Of a DNA stretch of 63,539 bases, positions 1 to 8,835 are shown piece by piece (the first letter of the stretch is position 1; each line of letters begins with the position of its first letter). Source of the stretch: Coprenecus sp964640305 (GTDB lineage: Bacteria; Bacteroidota; Bacteroidia; Bacteroidales; UBA932); contig CAZXFF010000006.1 in assembly GCA_964640305.1 (NCBI GenBank), positions 1 through 63,539 of the forward strand, in the 5' to 3' direction. The position numbers and the translations under genes are program-made. A model generated the notes under the pieces. It did not search any database. It worked only from the letters and a program-made list of their open reading frames with translations, and was not told where the DNA came from.

Positions 1-316
1 TCTGTCCTGTCTTGACGGTATCCCCTTCTTTAATGCTGATTTCAAGGATGACACCGGGAAGAGGAGAAGATACAGTGGTTCCTCCGGCTGTAGGTGCAGG
101 AGCAGCGGCTGCTGCAGGAGCGGGTGCAGCAGCAGTGACTGCCGGAGCCTGAACAGCTGTTTTGACAACTTTTATTGCCGTAGGCTTAACGATGGGCTTC
201 TCAAATTCGACTTTGAAATTGGAACCGTTAACCTCTACTGAGGCAGTCGACTCCTCAACACCGTTGATGACTACATTATAGTCATTGCCATTGATTTTCA
301 ATTTATATTCTTTCAT
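1..316 (-). CDS. Biotin carboxyl carrier subunit of methylmalonyl-CoA (or oxaloacetate) decarboxylase, 3' end outside window
   Basis: The visible 105 residues start MKEYKLKINGNDYNV and pass through a Pro/Ala-rich linker (about residues 55-80) into the first strands of a biotinyl/lipoyl domain (SSPLPGVILEISIKEGDTV). The biotinylated lysine would lie just beyond the window edge, so the protein is partial. The ATG at 314-316 lies 11 nt after the stop of the OadG-like gene, indicating one transcript. In this family the carrier shuttles CO2-biotin from the carboxyltransferase to the membrane subunit. Carboxylase and decarboxylase versions cannot be told apart here, although the OadG-like neighbour favours the Na+-pumping decarboxylase. 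Confidence 0.88.
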   Translation of the reverse strand, partial: MKEYKLKINGNDYNVVINGVEESTASVEVNGSNFKVEFEKPIVKPTAIKVVKTAVQAPAVTAAAPAPAAAAAPAPTAGGTTVSSPLPGVILEISIKEGDTVKTGQ

Positions 317-327
317 TTTCTAAAAAA

Positions 328-1257
328 TTATCTTTGGTTTTTCTTGATTGAAGGAGTCTGTCTCAGGGTATATATCTTAGAACTCCAAGGTGAATATGTC
401 CTGTCGGTATGACTGAGTGTGATGGTAAGACTTTCTTCGTCGTGCGACTCGTTTTCCTCCTGGAAGAGATGGAGAGCAAAGGCAATGGCTGCAAATGTTT
501 CTGCAGAAGTTTCCTTGACATTTACAGTATTGGTTTCAGAGCCGGCAGTGGCAGCAGTAGCCTTCTTCTGAAGTTTGTTGACTGCCAGATGCCCTACCAG
601 TTTGAAAACCAGACAGAGAATGATGAGGGCGCAGAATACGGTTCCCATAGCCGTGAGGGTAAGGATCAGACCGCTTGGGTCCTGCTCTTTCATTATCTGG
701 CTCTTTGTCATGCCGTCCACTCCGGAGTTGTTGGTGCTCGGGGAGGTCCAGCCTCTGATTTCCCATCCTTCTCCGCTGCCGTCTGTAGAACCTATACCGT
801 CATCGGTACGTCCGAAAGACTGGTTATCAGCAAGGTCTTTGCGCACGAAAATCTTGTCCAGAATGGTTTTCCCGTCGCTGGCTACGAAATACAGGGTGTC
901 TGATTCATCAAGTGTGAAGTTGACGTGGAATGTTCCCCTGTAAGGATTCTTGTCAGCCCAGAAAAGGACATGCTGGCGAGGTTTGATCTTGGTCAGTACA
1001 TCACCTTTGGGAATGATGTATTTCTTGAGGTTGTCAGGGTCGTTGGACAGAAAGCAGCCTCCTATATCCACTGTACCGTAAGAGGTGTTGAACAACTCGA
1101 ACCATGAACTGTGCTGGCCGAAGTCGTCCTGGAAGTCGGATATGTTTTTCACGAGGTACTCGTTGAAACGCATATCTCCCTGGCTCTGGGCGTTCAGTGC
1201 GATTGCAGGCAATACTGCCAACAGTCCCGACACCAATATGATTTTAAATTTGTTCAT
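328..1257 (-). CDS. OadG-family membrane subunit with N-terminal lamin-tail domain
   Basis: The 309-residue protein has a signal peptide (residues 1-23, ending LNAQ), then an extracytoplasmic region that reads as a lamin-tail (LTD) immunoglobulin-like domain at about residues 32-140 (WFELFNTSYGTVDIGGCFLS, then KYIIPKG, VLFWADKNP). One membrane helix follows at about 197-222 (LILTLTAMGTVFCALIILCL), with a cytosolic tail. Small OadG/MmdD subunits normally consist of little more than the helix and a charged tail, so the LTD is a large addition. Position between the carboxyltransferase and biotin carrier genes supports a role in assembling or anchoring the decarboxylase. The function of the LTD is unknown. 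Confidence 0.8.
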   Translation of the reverse strand: MNKFKIILVSGLLAVLPAIALNAQSQGDMRFNEYLVKNISDFQDDFGQHSSWFELFNTSYGTVDIGGCFLSNDPDNLKKYIIPKGDVLTKIKPRQHVLFWADKNPYRGTFHVNFTLDESDTLYFVASDGKTILDKIFVRKDLADNQSFGRTDDGIGSTDGSGEGWEIRGWTSPSTNNSGVDGMTKSQIMKEQDPSGLILTLTAMGTVFCALIILCLVFKLVGHLAVNKLQKKATAATAGSETNTVNVKETSAETFAAIAFALHLFQEENESHDEESLTITLSHTDRTYSPWSSKIYTLRQTPSIKKNQR

Positions 1258-1275
1258 TGTAGTCGGATTGATGTT

Positions 1276-2838
1276 TTACAAAGGAAGGTTGTCATGTTTC
1301 TTGGCAGGATTGGTAAGCTTCTTGGTAGAGAGCTGTTCCAATGCACGAATCACGCGGAAACGTGTGTTCCTGGGCTCGATTACATCATCGATGTAACCAT
1401 AGCTTGCTGCTTTGTAAGGGTTGCAGAAGAGGTCGTTGTATTCTTTCTTTTTCTCAGCTGCGAGTTCTGCACGTTTCTGAGGATCTTCCTCGGCTTTGAT
1501 TTCTTTGGAGTAAAGCACCTCGACAGCTCCTTCAGCACCCATGACTGCGATATTTGCAGTAGGCCATGCGTAGTTGATGTCACCGCGGAGCTGCTTGCAG
1601 CTCATCACAATGTGCGAACCGCCGTATGACTTGCGGAGGGTAACTGTAACTTTGGGAACTGTTGCTTCTCCGTAAGCATAAAGGAGTTTTGCACCATGGA
1701 GGATGATTCCGCCATACTCCTGCTGGGTTCCGGGCAGGAAGCCAGGTACGTCAACGAGGGTCACGAGAGGAATGTTGAATGCATCGCAGAAACGTACGAA
1801 GCGTGCAGCTTTTCTGGAAGCGTTCACGTCCAGTACTCCGGCAAGGTATTTAGGCTGGTTGGCAACGATACCTACGGATGTTCCACCCATGTGGGCGAAA
1901 CCTACGATGATGTTCTTTGCGTATTCCTTATGTATTTCGAAGAACTCTCCGTCATCCACGATTCCGCCTATTACATTGTACATGTCATAAGCTTCGTTGG
2001 GGTTGTCAGGGATGATGGAGTTCAGTGAATCCTCGAGTCTGTGGATAGGGTCAGCAGTCGGTTTGAAAGGAGGTTCTTCGAGGTTGTTCTGGGGAATGAA
2101 CGAGAGAAGCTTGCGGATTATTGCGATAGCGTCTTCTTCCGATTCAGCCGCAAAGTGGGCTACACCGCTCTTGGATGCGTGTACGGAAGCACCGCCAAGC
2201 TGTTCCTGGGTAACCACTTCACCGGTAACTGATTTTACAACAGCAGGTCCGGTCAGGAACATGTAGCTGGTTCCCTTTGTCATGATATTGAAGTCAGTGA
2301 GGGCAGGGGAGTATACTGCACCGCCTGCACAAGGACCGAGGATTGCAGAAATCTGGGGTATAACACCGGATGCCATGATGTTTCTCTGGAAAATTTCGGC
2401 ATATCCTGCGAGAGCATTGACACCTTCCTGGATACGTGCTCCGCCTGAGTCATTGAGACCGATGACAGGAGCTCCCATTTTCATGGCCTGATCCATAATC
2501 TTGCAGATCTTCATTGCAAGAGTTTCGGAAAGGGATCCTCCGAATACAGTGAAGTCCTGTGCAAAAACGTATACAAGACGTCCTTCCACTGTACCGTAAC
2601 CTGTAACGACACCGTCTCCGAGGAAAGTTGTTTTCTCCATTCCGAAGTTGGTGCAACGGTGTGTTACGAACATGTCGAATTCCTCAAAGCTTCCTTCATC
2701 GAGGAGCATGGCAATTCTTTCACGGGCTGTGTATTTACCCTTTTCATGCTGGGAATCGATCCTCTTCTGGCCACCGCCGAGGCGTGCCTTTTCACGAAGT
2801 TCGATCAGCTCTTTAACTTGCTTAAGCTGCTGGCTCAT
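1276..2838 (-). CDS. mmdA: Acyl-CoA (methylmalonyl/propionyl-CoA) carboxyltransferase, alpha subunit
   Basis: This 520-residue protein has the length and fold signature of a biotin-dependent carboxyltransferase. The N-terminal crotonase-like half has the oxyanion and CoA motifs NDSGGARIQEGV (about 128-140) and GPCAGGAVYSPAL (about 168). The second half has DVPGFLPGTQQEYGGII and the biotin-pocket segment RKSYGGSHIVMS. It transfers CO2 between methylmalonyl-CoA and biotin on the carrier encoded downstream. Epimerase, carrier and OadG-like genes around it point to methylmalonyl-CoA decarboxylation to propionyl-CoA in propionate production, although the same fold serves propionyl-CoA carboxylase. 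Confidence 0.92.
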   Translation of the reverse strand: MSQQLKQVKELIELREKARLGGGQKRIDSQHEKGKYTARERIAMLLDEGSFEEFDMFVTHRCTNFGMEKTTFLGDGVVTGYGTVEGRLVYVFAQDFTVFGGSLSETLAMKICKIMDQAMKMGAPVIGLNDSGGARIQEGVNALAGYAEIFQRNIMASGVIPQISAILGPCAGGAVYSPALTDFNIMTKGTSYMFLTGPAVVKSVTGEVVTQEQLGGASVHASKSGVAHFAAESEEDAIAIIRKLLSFIPQNNLEEPPFKPTADPIHRLEDSLNSIIPDNPNEAYDMYNVIGGIVDDGEFFEIHKEYAKNIIVGFAHMGGTSVGIVANQPKYLAGVLDVNASRKAARFVRFCDAFNIPLVTLVDVPGFLPGTQQEYGGIILHGAKLLYAYGEATVPKVTVTLRKSYGGSHIVMSCKQLRGDINYAWPTANIAVMGAEGAVEVLYSKEIKAEEDPQKRAELAAEKKKEYNDLFCNPYKAASYGYIDDVIEPRNTRFRVIRALEQLSTKKLTNPAKKHDNLPL

Positions 2839-2870
2839 AATATAATTCTAATATTAGTTGATTATTGTTT

Positions 2871-3287
2871 CTACTGTTTGTTGGGATCTTCGCAAAGTTC
2901 GGTAAGTACACCGATAGTGGACTTGGGATGAAGGAATGCTATGTTGAGGCCTTCTGCACCCTTGCGGGGAGCCTTGTCAATAAGCCTGATGCCTTTGCTT
3001 TCTACTTCGTTCAGAGCATTCTGTACACCGTCCTTGACAGCGAATGCAAGGTGATGTATGCCTTCTCCTCTCTTCTCGATGAATGAAGCTATGGTTCCGT
3101 CAGGGGAAGTGCTTTCGAGCAGTTCGAGTTTGGTCTGTCCTATCTTGAAAAAGGCGGTCCTTACTTTCTGGTCTGCTACTTCTTCGATGGAATAGCATTT
3201 GAGTCCGAGAATATTCTCATAGTAGGGAATGGCCTCGTCAAGTGACTTCACGGCGATTCCAAGATGTTCTATGTGTGATAGTTCCAT
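2871..3287 (-). CDS. mce: Methylmalonyl-CoA epimerase
   Basis: A 138-residue glyoxalase/VOC-fold protein, the usual length for the family. Metal ligands are visible as the N-terminal HLGIAVKSLDEAIPYY, the central IHHLAFAV and the C-terminal glutamate in GVLTELCE. The enzyme interconverts the R and S epimers of methylmalonyl-CoA, linking the B12-dependent mutase to the carboxyltransferase. It lies 32 nt upstream of that gene on the same strand, which supports the assignment. Confidence 0.93.
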   Translation of the reverse strand: MELSHIEHLGIAVKSLDEAIPYYENILGLKCYSIEEVADQKVRTAFFKIGQTKLELLESTSPDGTIASFIEKRGEGIHHLAFAVKDGVQNALNEVESKGIRLIDKAPRKGAEGLNIAFLHPKSTIGVLTELCEDPNKQ

Positions 3288-3314
3288 GATGTTTGTATTT
3301 TAAATTGGTTTTGA

Positions 3315-4043
3315 TTATTCAGACATTGACATTGTATGGTATACATTCTGGACGTCATCGTCATTCTCCAGTTTGTCGATGAGTTTAAGTATCCCTTCCT
3401 TCTCTTCCGGTGCCAGAGTCTTGAGAGGAACGTTGGGAATTCTCTCGAACCCTCCTGAAACAATTGTGAATCCGTTGTCTTCCAGATATTTCTGTATTGC
3501 ACCGAAAGATTCGAACGCACCGTAAATATATATTATACCTTCCTCATCATCCATATAGACATCGTCGACATCATAGTCGATGAGTTCGAGTTCGAGTTCT
3601 TCAAGATCCACAGGCGTGTCCTTTTTAACTTTGAACACGCATTTGTGGTCAAACATGAAACTTACGCTTCCCTGGGTCCCGAGACTTCCGTTTACTTTGG
3701 TGAAGTAGCTTCTTACATTCGCTACAGTCCTCATGTTGTTGTCTGTTGCAGTCTCGATGAGAAAAGCTATTCCGTGAGGACCGAATCCCTCATATACGAT
3801 CTCTTCGTAGTTTCCCTGGTCTTTTTCGACAGCACGCTTGATGGCCCTTTCGATATTTTCCTTGGGCATGTTTTCGCTTCTTGCTGTCTGAATAAGTGTC
3901 CTTAGTCTTGGATTGTTGTCAGGGTCGGGACCGCCTGCCTTTGCTGCAATGGTGATTTCTTTTCCAAGGCGGGTGAATACCCTGGCCATGTTGCCCCAAC
4001 GCTTGAATTTGCGTTCTTTTCTGAATTCAAATGCTCTTCCCAT
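3315..4043 (-). CDS. yebC: YebC/PmpR/TACO1-family protein
   Basis: A 242-residue protein with the family N-terminus (GRAFEFRKERKFKRWGNMAR), then RLGKEITIAAKAGGPDPDNN and a typical three-domain length. It ends in an acidic tail with DDDVQNVYHTM. YebC proteins are described either as transcriptional regulators or as factors that relieve ribosome stalling; sequence cannot decide between these. It is 27 nt upstream of mce and 5 nt downstream of the TPR gene, so it appears to share their transcript. Confidence 0.93.
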   Translation of the reverse strand: MGRAFEFRKERKFKRWGNMARVFTRLGKEITIAAKAGGPDPDNNPRLRTLIQTARSENMPKENIERAIKRAVEKDQGNYEEIVYEGFGPHGIAFLIETATDNNMRTVANVRSYFTKVNGSLGTQGSVSFMFDHKCVFKVKKDTPVDLEELELELIDYDVDDVYMDDEEGIIYIYGAFESFGAIQKYLEDNGFTIVSGGFERIPNVPLKTLAPEEKEGILKLIDKLENDDDVQNVYHTMSMSE

Positions 4044-4048
4044 ACGTA

Positions 4049-4729
4049 CTATTCTGCAATCTCTATTCTTGAAATGTATTTGTCGATTTCATATCCTTCG
4101 AATGTCTGAGGATATCTGTCCTTTATTGTCCTGTAGAATTCAAGAGCCTTGGCCTTGTCTCCCATTTCTTCGCTGACTATACCGGCTTTCAGAAGGTAGG
4201 AAGCAGCAAAGATGTTGTCTTCCACTTCGGATGCTTCAACATAGTAGCGTACGGCATTCCGGTAATCTTCCATCATGGAGTATGCATCACCCATGCAGGC
4301 AAGGGCACGGCCTTTAAGTATCGGCTCCTTGCCATTGTATTTGCTGAGGTATGCGAGGCCTTTTTCTGCATTTCCCAACTGAAGTTCACATATGCCGGCA
4401 TACAGATAGACAGCCTTTCCGCCTTTAGAACCGTACTCATCGATAATCTGTGAGAATCCAAGGGCGTTCCCGTCACCGTTAAGTGCCTTTTCATAGTCGT
4501 TTGCACGGAAGTACTGCTCAGCTACGAAAGTCTGTGCGATGGCTTCGTCTTTGAGCGGCTTGGCGTAAAACTGTATTACAAGCACTATGGCCGCAGCTAC
4601 TGCGACTAAGGCTATACCAGTGTATGACAATGCCTTACCGTATTTCTTGAAAAATAACTCTGTTTTGGAAACGGCTTCTCCTACCGATTCTACCTTCTCG
4701 ACTTTGGAATTTGTGTTTTTGGTTGTCAT
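4049..4729 (-). CDS. Membrane-anchored tetratricopeptide-repeat protein
   Basis: A 226-residue protein with a cytosolic N-terminus, one hydrophobic helix at about residues 35-54 (LSYTGIALVAVAAAIVLVIQ) and a helical-repeat region. TPR-like units include AVYLYAGICELQLGNAEKGL, ALACMGDAYSMMEDYRNAV and AASYLLKAGIVSEEMGDKAK. This layout resembles the YfgM-like single-pass TPR proteins common in Bacteroidota. It is the first gene of the minus-strand run into the methylmalonyl-CoA genes and is divergent from recF. No catalytic motif is visible. Confidence 0.75.
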   Translation of the reverse strand: MTTKNTNSKVEKVESVGEAVSKTELFFKKYGKALSYTGIALVAVAAAIVLVIQFYAKPLKDEAIAQTFVAEQYFRANDYEKALNGDGNALGFSQIIDEYGSKGGKAVYLYAGICELQLGNAEKGLAYLSKYNGKEPILKGRALACMGDAYSMMEDYRNAVRYYVEASEVEDNIFAASYLLKAGIVSEEMGDKAKALEFYRTIKDRYPQTFEGYEIDKYISRIEIAE

Positions 4730-4762
4730 ATTTTAATTGAAATTAAAACTCATACAATTTTG

Positions 4763-4792
4763 CAAAAATACTATTTTTTATGGAAACACAAA
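4763..4792 (-). promoter_or_regulatory. Bacteroidota-type promoter for the TPR-yebC-mce operon
   Basis: Read on the minus strand, TATTTTTG occupies 4763-4770 and TTTG 4789-4792, with 18 nt between. This fits the -7 TAnnTTTG and -33 TTTG elements of the Bacteroidota primary sigma factor. It lies about 35-60 nt upstream of the TPR start. Confidence 0.6.
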
Positions 4793-4814
4793 GACAAAAA
4801 ACAAATAAAAATTT

Positions 4815-4822
4815 TAACTTTG
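4815..4822 (+). promoter_or_regulatory. -7 box of the recF promoter
   Basis: TAACTTTG matches the -7 consensus 21 nt before the ATG at 4844. No clear -33 box is seen. Its position means an in-frame ATG at 4760 would precede transcription, which supports the shorter RecF start. Confidence 0.55.
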
Positions 4823-4843
4823 CTTACAAGAAATGAGATTGCC

Positions 4844-5944
4844 ATGTTCTTGGAGCGAATAATCATCAGGGATTTTAAAAATATAGAATCAGCGGACATA
4901 TCCTTTTCCCCGAAAATCAACTGTATTTGCGGGGATAACGGGGAGGGCAAGACCAACCTTCTGGACGCGGTGTATTATCTGTCGATGACAAAGAGTTTCG
5001 TGTCCTCTGGTGACAAGTATGCCTTAAGGCACGGATCTGCAGAACTGGTGCTGCATGGTTCCTACAGAAGGGCCGGAGAGCAGGAAACCGTGGCCTTGTC
5101 TTCAAAAGCGGCGGGAGAAAAAACCGTGAAAAGGAACTCCAAGCCTTACAAACGAATTTCTGACCATATCGGCCGATATCCTGTCGTCGTGGTTTCCCCT
5201 TCTGATACGTCTCTGATACATGATTCAGGAGAAGAAAGGCGCCGCTTCATCAATATGATGCTTTCCCAGACGGATCCCGCATACCTGAGGTCTGTCGTGT
5301 CATATAACCGCCTGCTTAAGCAGCGCAACTCACTTCTGAAGGATGGAAACTTTCAGGAACTGCTTCTGGATACCATATCCGAAAGGATGTGCCCTGATGC
5401 AGTATATATATATAATAAAAGGAGTGAGGCTTCAGAAATGCTGGACCGGATTACATCCGAAATGTACACCAGGATAACCGGTGGAAAGGAGGCTGTCTCG
5501 ATAAAATACAGATCGGAACTTTCAGGCCGGGATGCCATGGGTCTTTTTGAGTCCGGGAAGGCAAGGGACAGGGTGATGGGATTCACTACTTCGGGAGTAC
5601 AGAGAGATGATTTCGAGTTTTTCATGGATGGGTACCCTTTACGCAAATGCGCTTCTCAGGGGCAGCAGAAATCATTTATTGTCGCATTGAAAATGGCGCA
5701 GTATTCGGTAATGAAAGAAGTGTGCGGAGTCAGTCCGGTTATGCTGCTTGACGATCTGTTCGACAAATTGGACAATTCAAGGGTAAGGGCATTGATAGGT
5801 CTGGTGCTTGAAGATGACTTCGGGCAGATATTCATAACGGATACGGATGCGGGGAGACTGGCTGAGATAGTGGAGGATATGACAGATACCGGACGTTTCT
5901 ACAGTATGTCAGGAGGTGTTGTGACCGAGGAGGGCAGGCGATGA
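4844..5944 (+). CDS. recF: DNA replication and repair ATPase RecF
   Basis: The 366-residue protein starts MFLERIIIRDFKNIESADIS, typical of RecF, with Walker A GDNGEGKTNLLDAVYYLS, the ABC/SMC signature SQGQQKSFIVALKMAQY and Walker B VMLLDDLFDKLDNSRV. RecF loads RecA at gapped DNA together with RecO and RecR. An in-frame ATG 84 nt upstream would add 28 unrelated residues and lies before the -7 box, so it is not used here. The stop overlaps the next gene by 4 bp (ATGA), indicating translational coupling. Confidence 0.96.
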   Translation: MFLERIIIRDFKNIESADISFSPKINCICGDNGEGKTNLLDAVYYLSMTKSFVSSGDKYALRHGSAELVLHGSYRRAGEQETVALSSKAAGEKTVKRNSKPYKRISDHIGRYPVVVVSPSDTSLIHDSGEERRRFINMMLSQTDPAYLRSVVSYNRLLKQRNSLLKDGNFQELLLDTISERMCPDAVYIYNKRSEASEMLDRITSEMYTRITGGKEAVSIKYRSELSGRDAMGLFESGKARDRVMGFTTSGVQRDDFEFFMDGYPLRKCASQGQQKSFIVALKMAQYSVMKEVCGVSPVMLLDDLFDKLDNSRVRALIGLVLEDDFGQIFITDTDAGRLAEIVEDMTDTGRFYSMSGGVVTEEGRR

Positions 5945-6228
5945 GGAGAAAAGAAGCAGCCACTCTTTCTTCTTTGCTGGAAGAATACCTGAAGCAGTCC
6001 GGAGTCGGGGATGAATTCGTCAAGCTCGAGATATACGACAGATGGGAGAAGGAGGCTGCATCAATGGGTGTATCCACGATCCACCGTTTCTACAGTTCCG
6101 GAATCCTTTATTGTACAGTCTCGTCTTCCGTTGCCCGTAACCGTCTGTATTATTCGCTGCCCCGGATTATCGAGCGTATAAATCTGGACCTTCCCGGTGT
6201 CCCGCTGAAAAAAATAGTATTGAAATGA
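5941..6228 (+). CDS. DUF721 / DciA-like small protein
   Basis: A 95-residue protein (MRRKEAATLSSLLEEYLKQS, then YDRWEKEAASMGVSTI and FYSSGILYCTVSSSVARNRL) with the pattern of the DUF721/DciA family, often encoded beside recF. DciA members help load the replicative helicase in bacteria lacking DnaC; whether this short version does so is not known. It overlaps recF and pdxB by 4 bp on each side, making a tightly coupled trio. Confidence 0.75.
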   Translation: MRRKEAATLSSLLEEYLKQSGVGDEFVKLEIYDRWEKEAASMGVSTIHRFYSSGILYCTVSSSVARNRLYYSLPRIIERINLDLPGVPLKKIVLK

Positions 6229-7295
6229 ACCGTATAAGAGTCATAGCCGATTGTGACATACCCTTTCTGAGAGGTGTGCTGGAACCTTTCTGTGATGTCC
6301 TGTATGTGCCTGGAAGGTCAATTGACCATGAAATATGCAAAGTTGCAGACGCGCTGATTATCAGGACGCGAACTAAATGTGTTTCTTCCCTTTTGGAAGA
6401 TACCGGGGTGTCTTTTGTAGCTACTGCAACCATAGGTACCGACCATCTTGACAAAAATTTCCTTGACCGGTCAGGAATTGCATATGCAAATGCTCCGGGT
6501 TGCAATGCCTGCGGAGTCATGCAGTATGTCCATACTGCACTTTTTGCAGTGGCAGCACGTAAGAAGATTGATCTCCGTGGCAAGGTCCTTGGTGTAATAG
6601 GTGCCGGGAATACAGGGGAAAGAGTCGCCAGATTATGGGAGTATATGGGTGGAACGGCTCTCCGGAATGACATTGATACGGCCCTTAAGGCCCGACTGGT
6701 GCCGAAAGACGAATTGCTTGCGGATTCGGATATAATATCCTGTCATGTTCCTCTGGACAGCAGCACCTTCCGTATGGTAGATGCATCCTTTATGGAAAAA
6801 CTGAAACCTGGTGCAATACTGATAAATGCCTGCCGCGGTGAAATATTCAAGGATGAAGACGTATTGGCATATGCGGACAGGCTTTCGGCATTGATACTTG
6901 ATGTGTGGAACGGGGAACCGTGTGGAATCAGGAGAGAATTGCTGGATGCAGCCGATATTGCTACACCCCATATCGCAGGGTATTCTTATGAGGGTAAGGT
7001 GAACGGTACCGCTATGGCTGTCCGGTCATTGGCACGGTATTTCGGAATCGGGCCCCTGTATGATTTCATGCCTGACAGCGAACCATGCCCTGAAATAAGT
7101 CTGCCTACATACATAGGGACAATGGACGAGCAGGCGGAATTTGCGTCCACACTGCTTTCGGTGTTTCCGGTCACGGATCTTGATATGGCACTAAGATCTG
7201 ATCCTGCAGCTTTTGAATCTTTGCGCAGCGGGTATGTATACAGACATGAATTTGCAGTGCCTCCGACAATATCCAGGCCTTTCGATGTAAAATGA
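6225..7295 (+). CDS. pdxB: 4-phosphoerythronate dehydrogenase
   Basis: A 356-residue D-2-hydroxyacid dehydrogenase. The NAD-binding loop is GVIGAGNTGERVARLW (about residue 125). The catalytic Arg-Glu-His set is visible in NACRGEIFKDED, LDVWNGEPCG and ATPHIAGYSYEGK. The last motif and the C-terminal extension after about residue 280 fit PdxB rather than SerA or lactate dehydrogenase. It oxidises 4-phospho-D-erythronate in the DXP-dependent pyridoxal phosphate pathway. No other pdx gene is in the window. Confidence 0.88.
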   Translation: MNRIRVIADCDIPFLRGVLEPFCDVLYVPGRSIDHEICKVADALIIRTRTKCVSSLLEDTGVSFVATATIGTDHLDKNFLDRSGIAYANAPGCNACGVMQYVHTALFAVAARKKIDLRGKVLGVIGAGNTGERVARLWEYMGGTALRNDIDTALKARLVPKDELLADSDIISCHVPLDSSTFRMVDASFMEKLKPGAILINACRGEIFKDEDVLAYADRLSALILDVWNGEPCGIRRELLDAADIATPHIAGYSYEGKVNGTAMAVRSLARYFGIGPLYDFMPDSEPCPEISLPTYIGTMDEQAEFASTLLSVFPVTDLDMALRSDPAAFESLRSGYVYRHEFAVPPTISRPFDVK

Positions 7296-7329
7296 GCCGT
7301 CAGTCCTTTCTCGATTCGTGGATATTGGT

Positions 7330-7337
7330 TAACTTTG
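7330..7337 (+). promoter_or_regulatory. -7 box for the DUF4301 gene
   Basis: TAACTTTG lies 20 nt before the ATG at 7357. A TTTC at about 7307 is at roughly the right distance for a degenerate -33 element. Confidence 0.5.
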
Positions 7338-7356
7338 GGAAAATAAATCTAAACAT

Positions 7357-8829
7357 ATGGACAAGTATATTGAAAACTACAAAAAGGGTTTCCCTTTTCT
7401 AAAGCTTGTGGCAGCAGCTACTCCGGAAAAAGGCATTAAGATAATGGATACATTGCAGCAGGAGGATGCTGTCAGGGAATATGACAATTTTCCTGGGACT
7501 GTCGTAAAGTTCGTTCCTGCTTCTGGAGCTGCTTCCCGGATGTTCAAGGATCTTTTCGAGGGCAGGGACATACTTGCTTCGGGCGGAACACTCGGACCCG
7601 GTTCCAAGGCTGGGAAATTCATAGACAATATACACAGATTCGCATTTTATGAGGAAAAGGACTTTTCTGGCCTGTCGGATCTGGAACTTCTGGACTATGT
7701 TATAGCTACCGGAAAATCTGCATGCGGAGCCGAAGGTCTCGATTACGGTAACAAACCCAAAGGACAGGTCAAGTTCCATAGTTATGCATCTGAAAACGGA
7801 TTGCCTGCAGAGGTCAGGACCGCTTTCGAGGAGCATCTGGTAGAGGGTGCCATGTATGCGCGAAGTGCAGATGGGGAAGTGAATATACATTTTACGGTGA
7901 CTCCGTCGCATCAGGCCGGCTTCGAAAGGATTCTGGCGGAGACAGTCTCTAAGTACGAAGAGCGTTTCGGATGCCGCTACAATATTACGTTCAGTGTGCA
8001 GGATCCTGCGACTGACATAATTGCCGTCAATGAGGACAATTCTCCTTTCCTGAAGGCTGACGGGACACCGCTTTATCGCCCAGGAGGGCATGGCGCACTG
8101 CTGAAAAACCTGAATGCAATAGGAGGAGATGTGGTATTCCTGAAAAATATAGACAATGTGGTACACCAGAGACTTCTGGAAGAGACCGTGAGGTGGAAAA
8201 AAATTCTGGCAGGAAAGCTGATATCAGTCCGTAAACGTATTTTCGCTTATCTGGAGAAACTGGATGCCCTGAAGGCGGAAGGCCGGAAAGACAAAATGCT
8301 TTACGGGGAAATTGCGGATTTCCTCCGTAGGGAGTTTTCAGTGGAATTGCCGGATGTCCCTGAATCTATTCGCCATGAGTTCCTTCATGCCAAGCTCAAC
8401 AGGCCATTGCGTGTTTGCGGAATGGTAAAGAATGAAGGGGAACCTGGAGGTGGACCTTTCATCGTGTATGACAATGACGGTTCGACTTCCCTGCAGATTC
8501 TGGAAGCAGCGCAGATAGACAGCAACAATCCTGACAGTGTTGCAATGTTGAAGAATTCCACTCACTTCAATCCGGTAGATGTCGTTTGCTCTTTTGTTGA
8601 CTATAAGGGAGGCAAATTTGATCTGGACAGATATACTGATCCTGAAACCGGATTCATCAGCAGCAAGAGCTACGAAGGCAGACCATTGAAAGCCCAGGAA
8701 CTTCCCGGATTGTGGAACGGTTCCATGTCGAACTGGAACACGGTATTCGTGGAAGTTCCCCTCGTGACTTTCAATCCTGTAAAGACTGTGCTTGATCTCC
8801 TTAGAAAGGAACACCAGCCCGCTATCTGA
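7357..8829 (+). CDS. DUF4301 family protein
   Basis: The 490-residue protein matches by eye the Bacteroidota-restricted DUF4301 family: FPGTVVKFVPASGAASRMFK near the N-terminus, VKFHSYASENGLPAEVRTAF, YRPGGHGALLKNLN and a C-terminal GLWNGSMSNWNTVFVEVP. The GAASRMF and PGGHGALL segments resemble nucleotide-sugar pyrophosphorylase loops, so a nucleotidyl- or sugar-phosphate-binding role is possible but unproven. There is no signal peptide, so it should be cytosolic. It converges on the GH63-type gene with only 6 nt between stops. Confidence 0.78.
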   Translation: MDKYIENYKKGFPFLKLVAAATPEKGIKIMDTLQQEDAVREYDNFPGTVVKFVPASGAASRMFKDLFEGRDILASGGTLGPGSKAGKFIDNIHRFAFYEEKDFSGLSDLELLDYVIATGKSACGAEGLDYGNKPKGQVKFHSYASENGLPAEVRTAFEEHLVEGAMYARSADGEVNIHFTVTPSHQAGFERILAETVSKYEERFGCRYNITFSVQDPATDIIAVNEDNSPFLKADGTPLYRPGGHGALLKNLNAIGGDVVFLKNIDNVVHQRLLEETVRWKKILAGKLISVRKRIFAYLEKLDALKAEGRKDKMLYGEIADFLRREFSVELPDVPESIRHEFLHAKLNRPLRVCGMVKNEGEPGGGPFIVYDNDGSTSLQILEAAQIDSNNPDSVAMLKNSTHFNPVDVVCSFVDYKGGKFDLDRYTDPETGFISSKSYEGRPLKAQELPGLWNGSMSNWNTVFVEVPLVTFNPVKTVLDLLRKEHQPAI

Positions 8830-8835
8830 TGCGGT

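Noticed and set aside
4760..4843. Longer N-terminus for RecF
   Set aside because: The additional 28 residues are not RecF-like and the start would precede the -7 box at 4815-4822.
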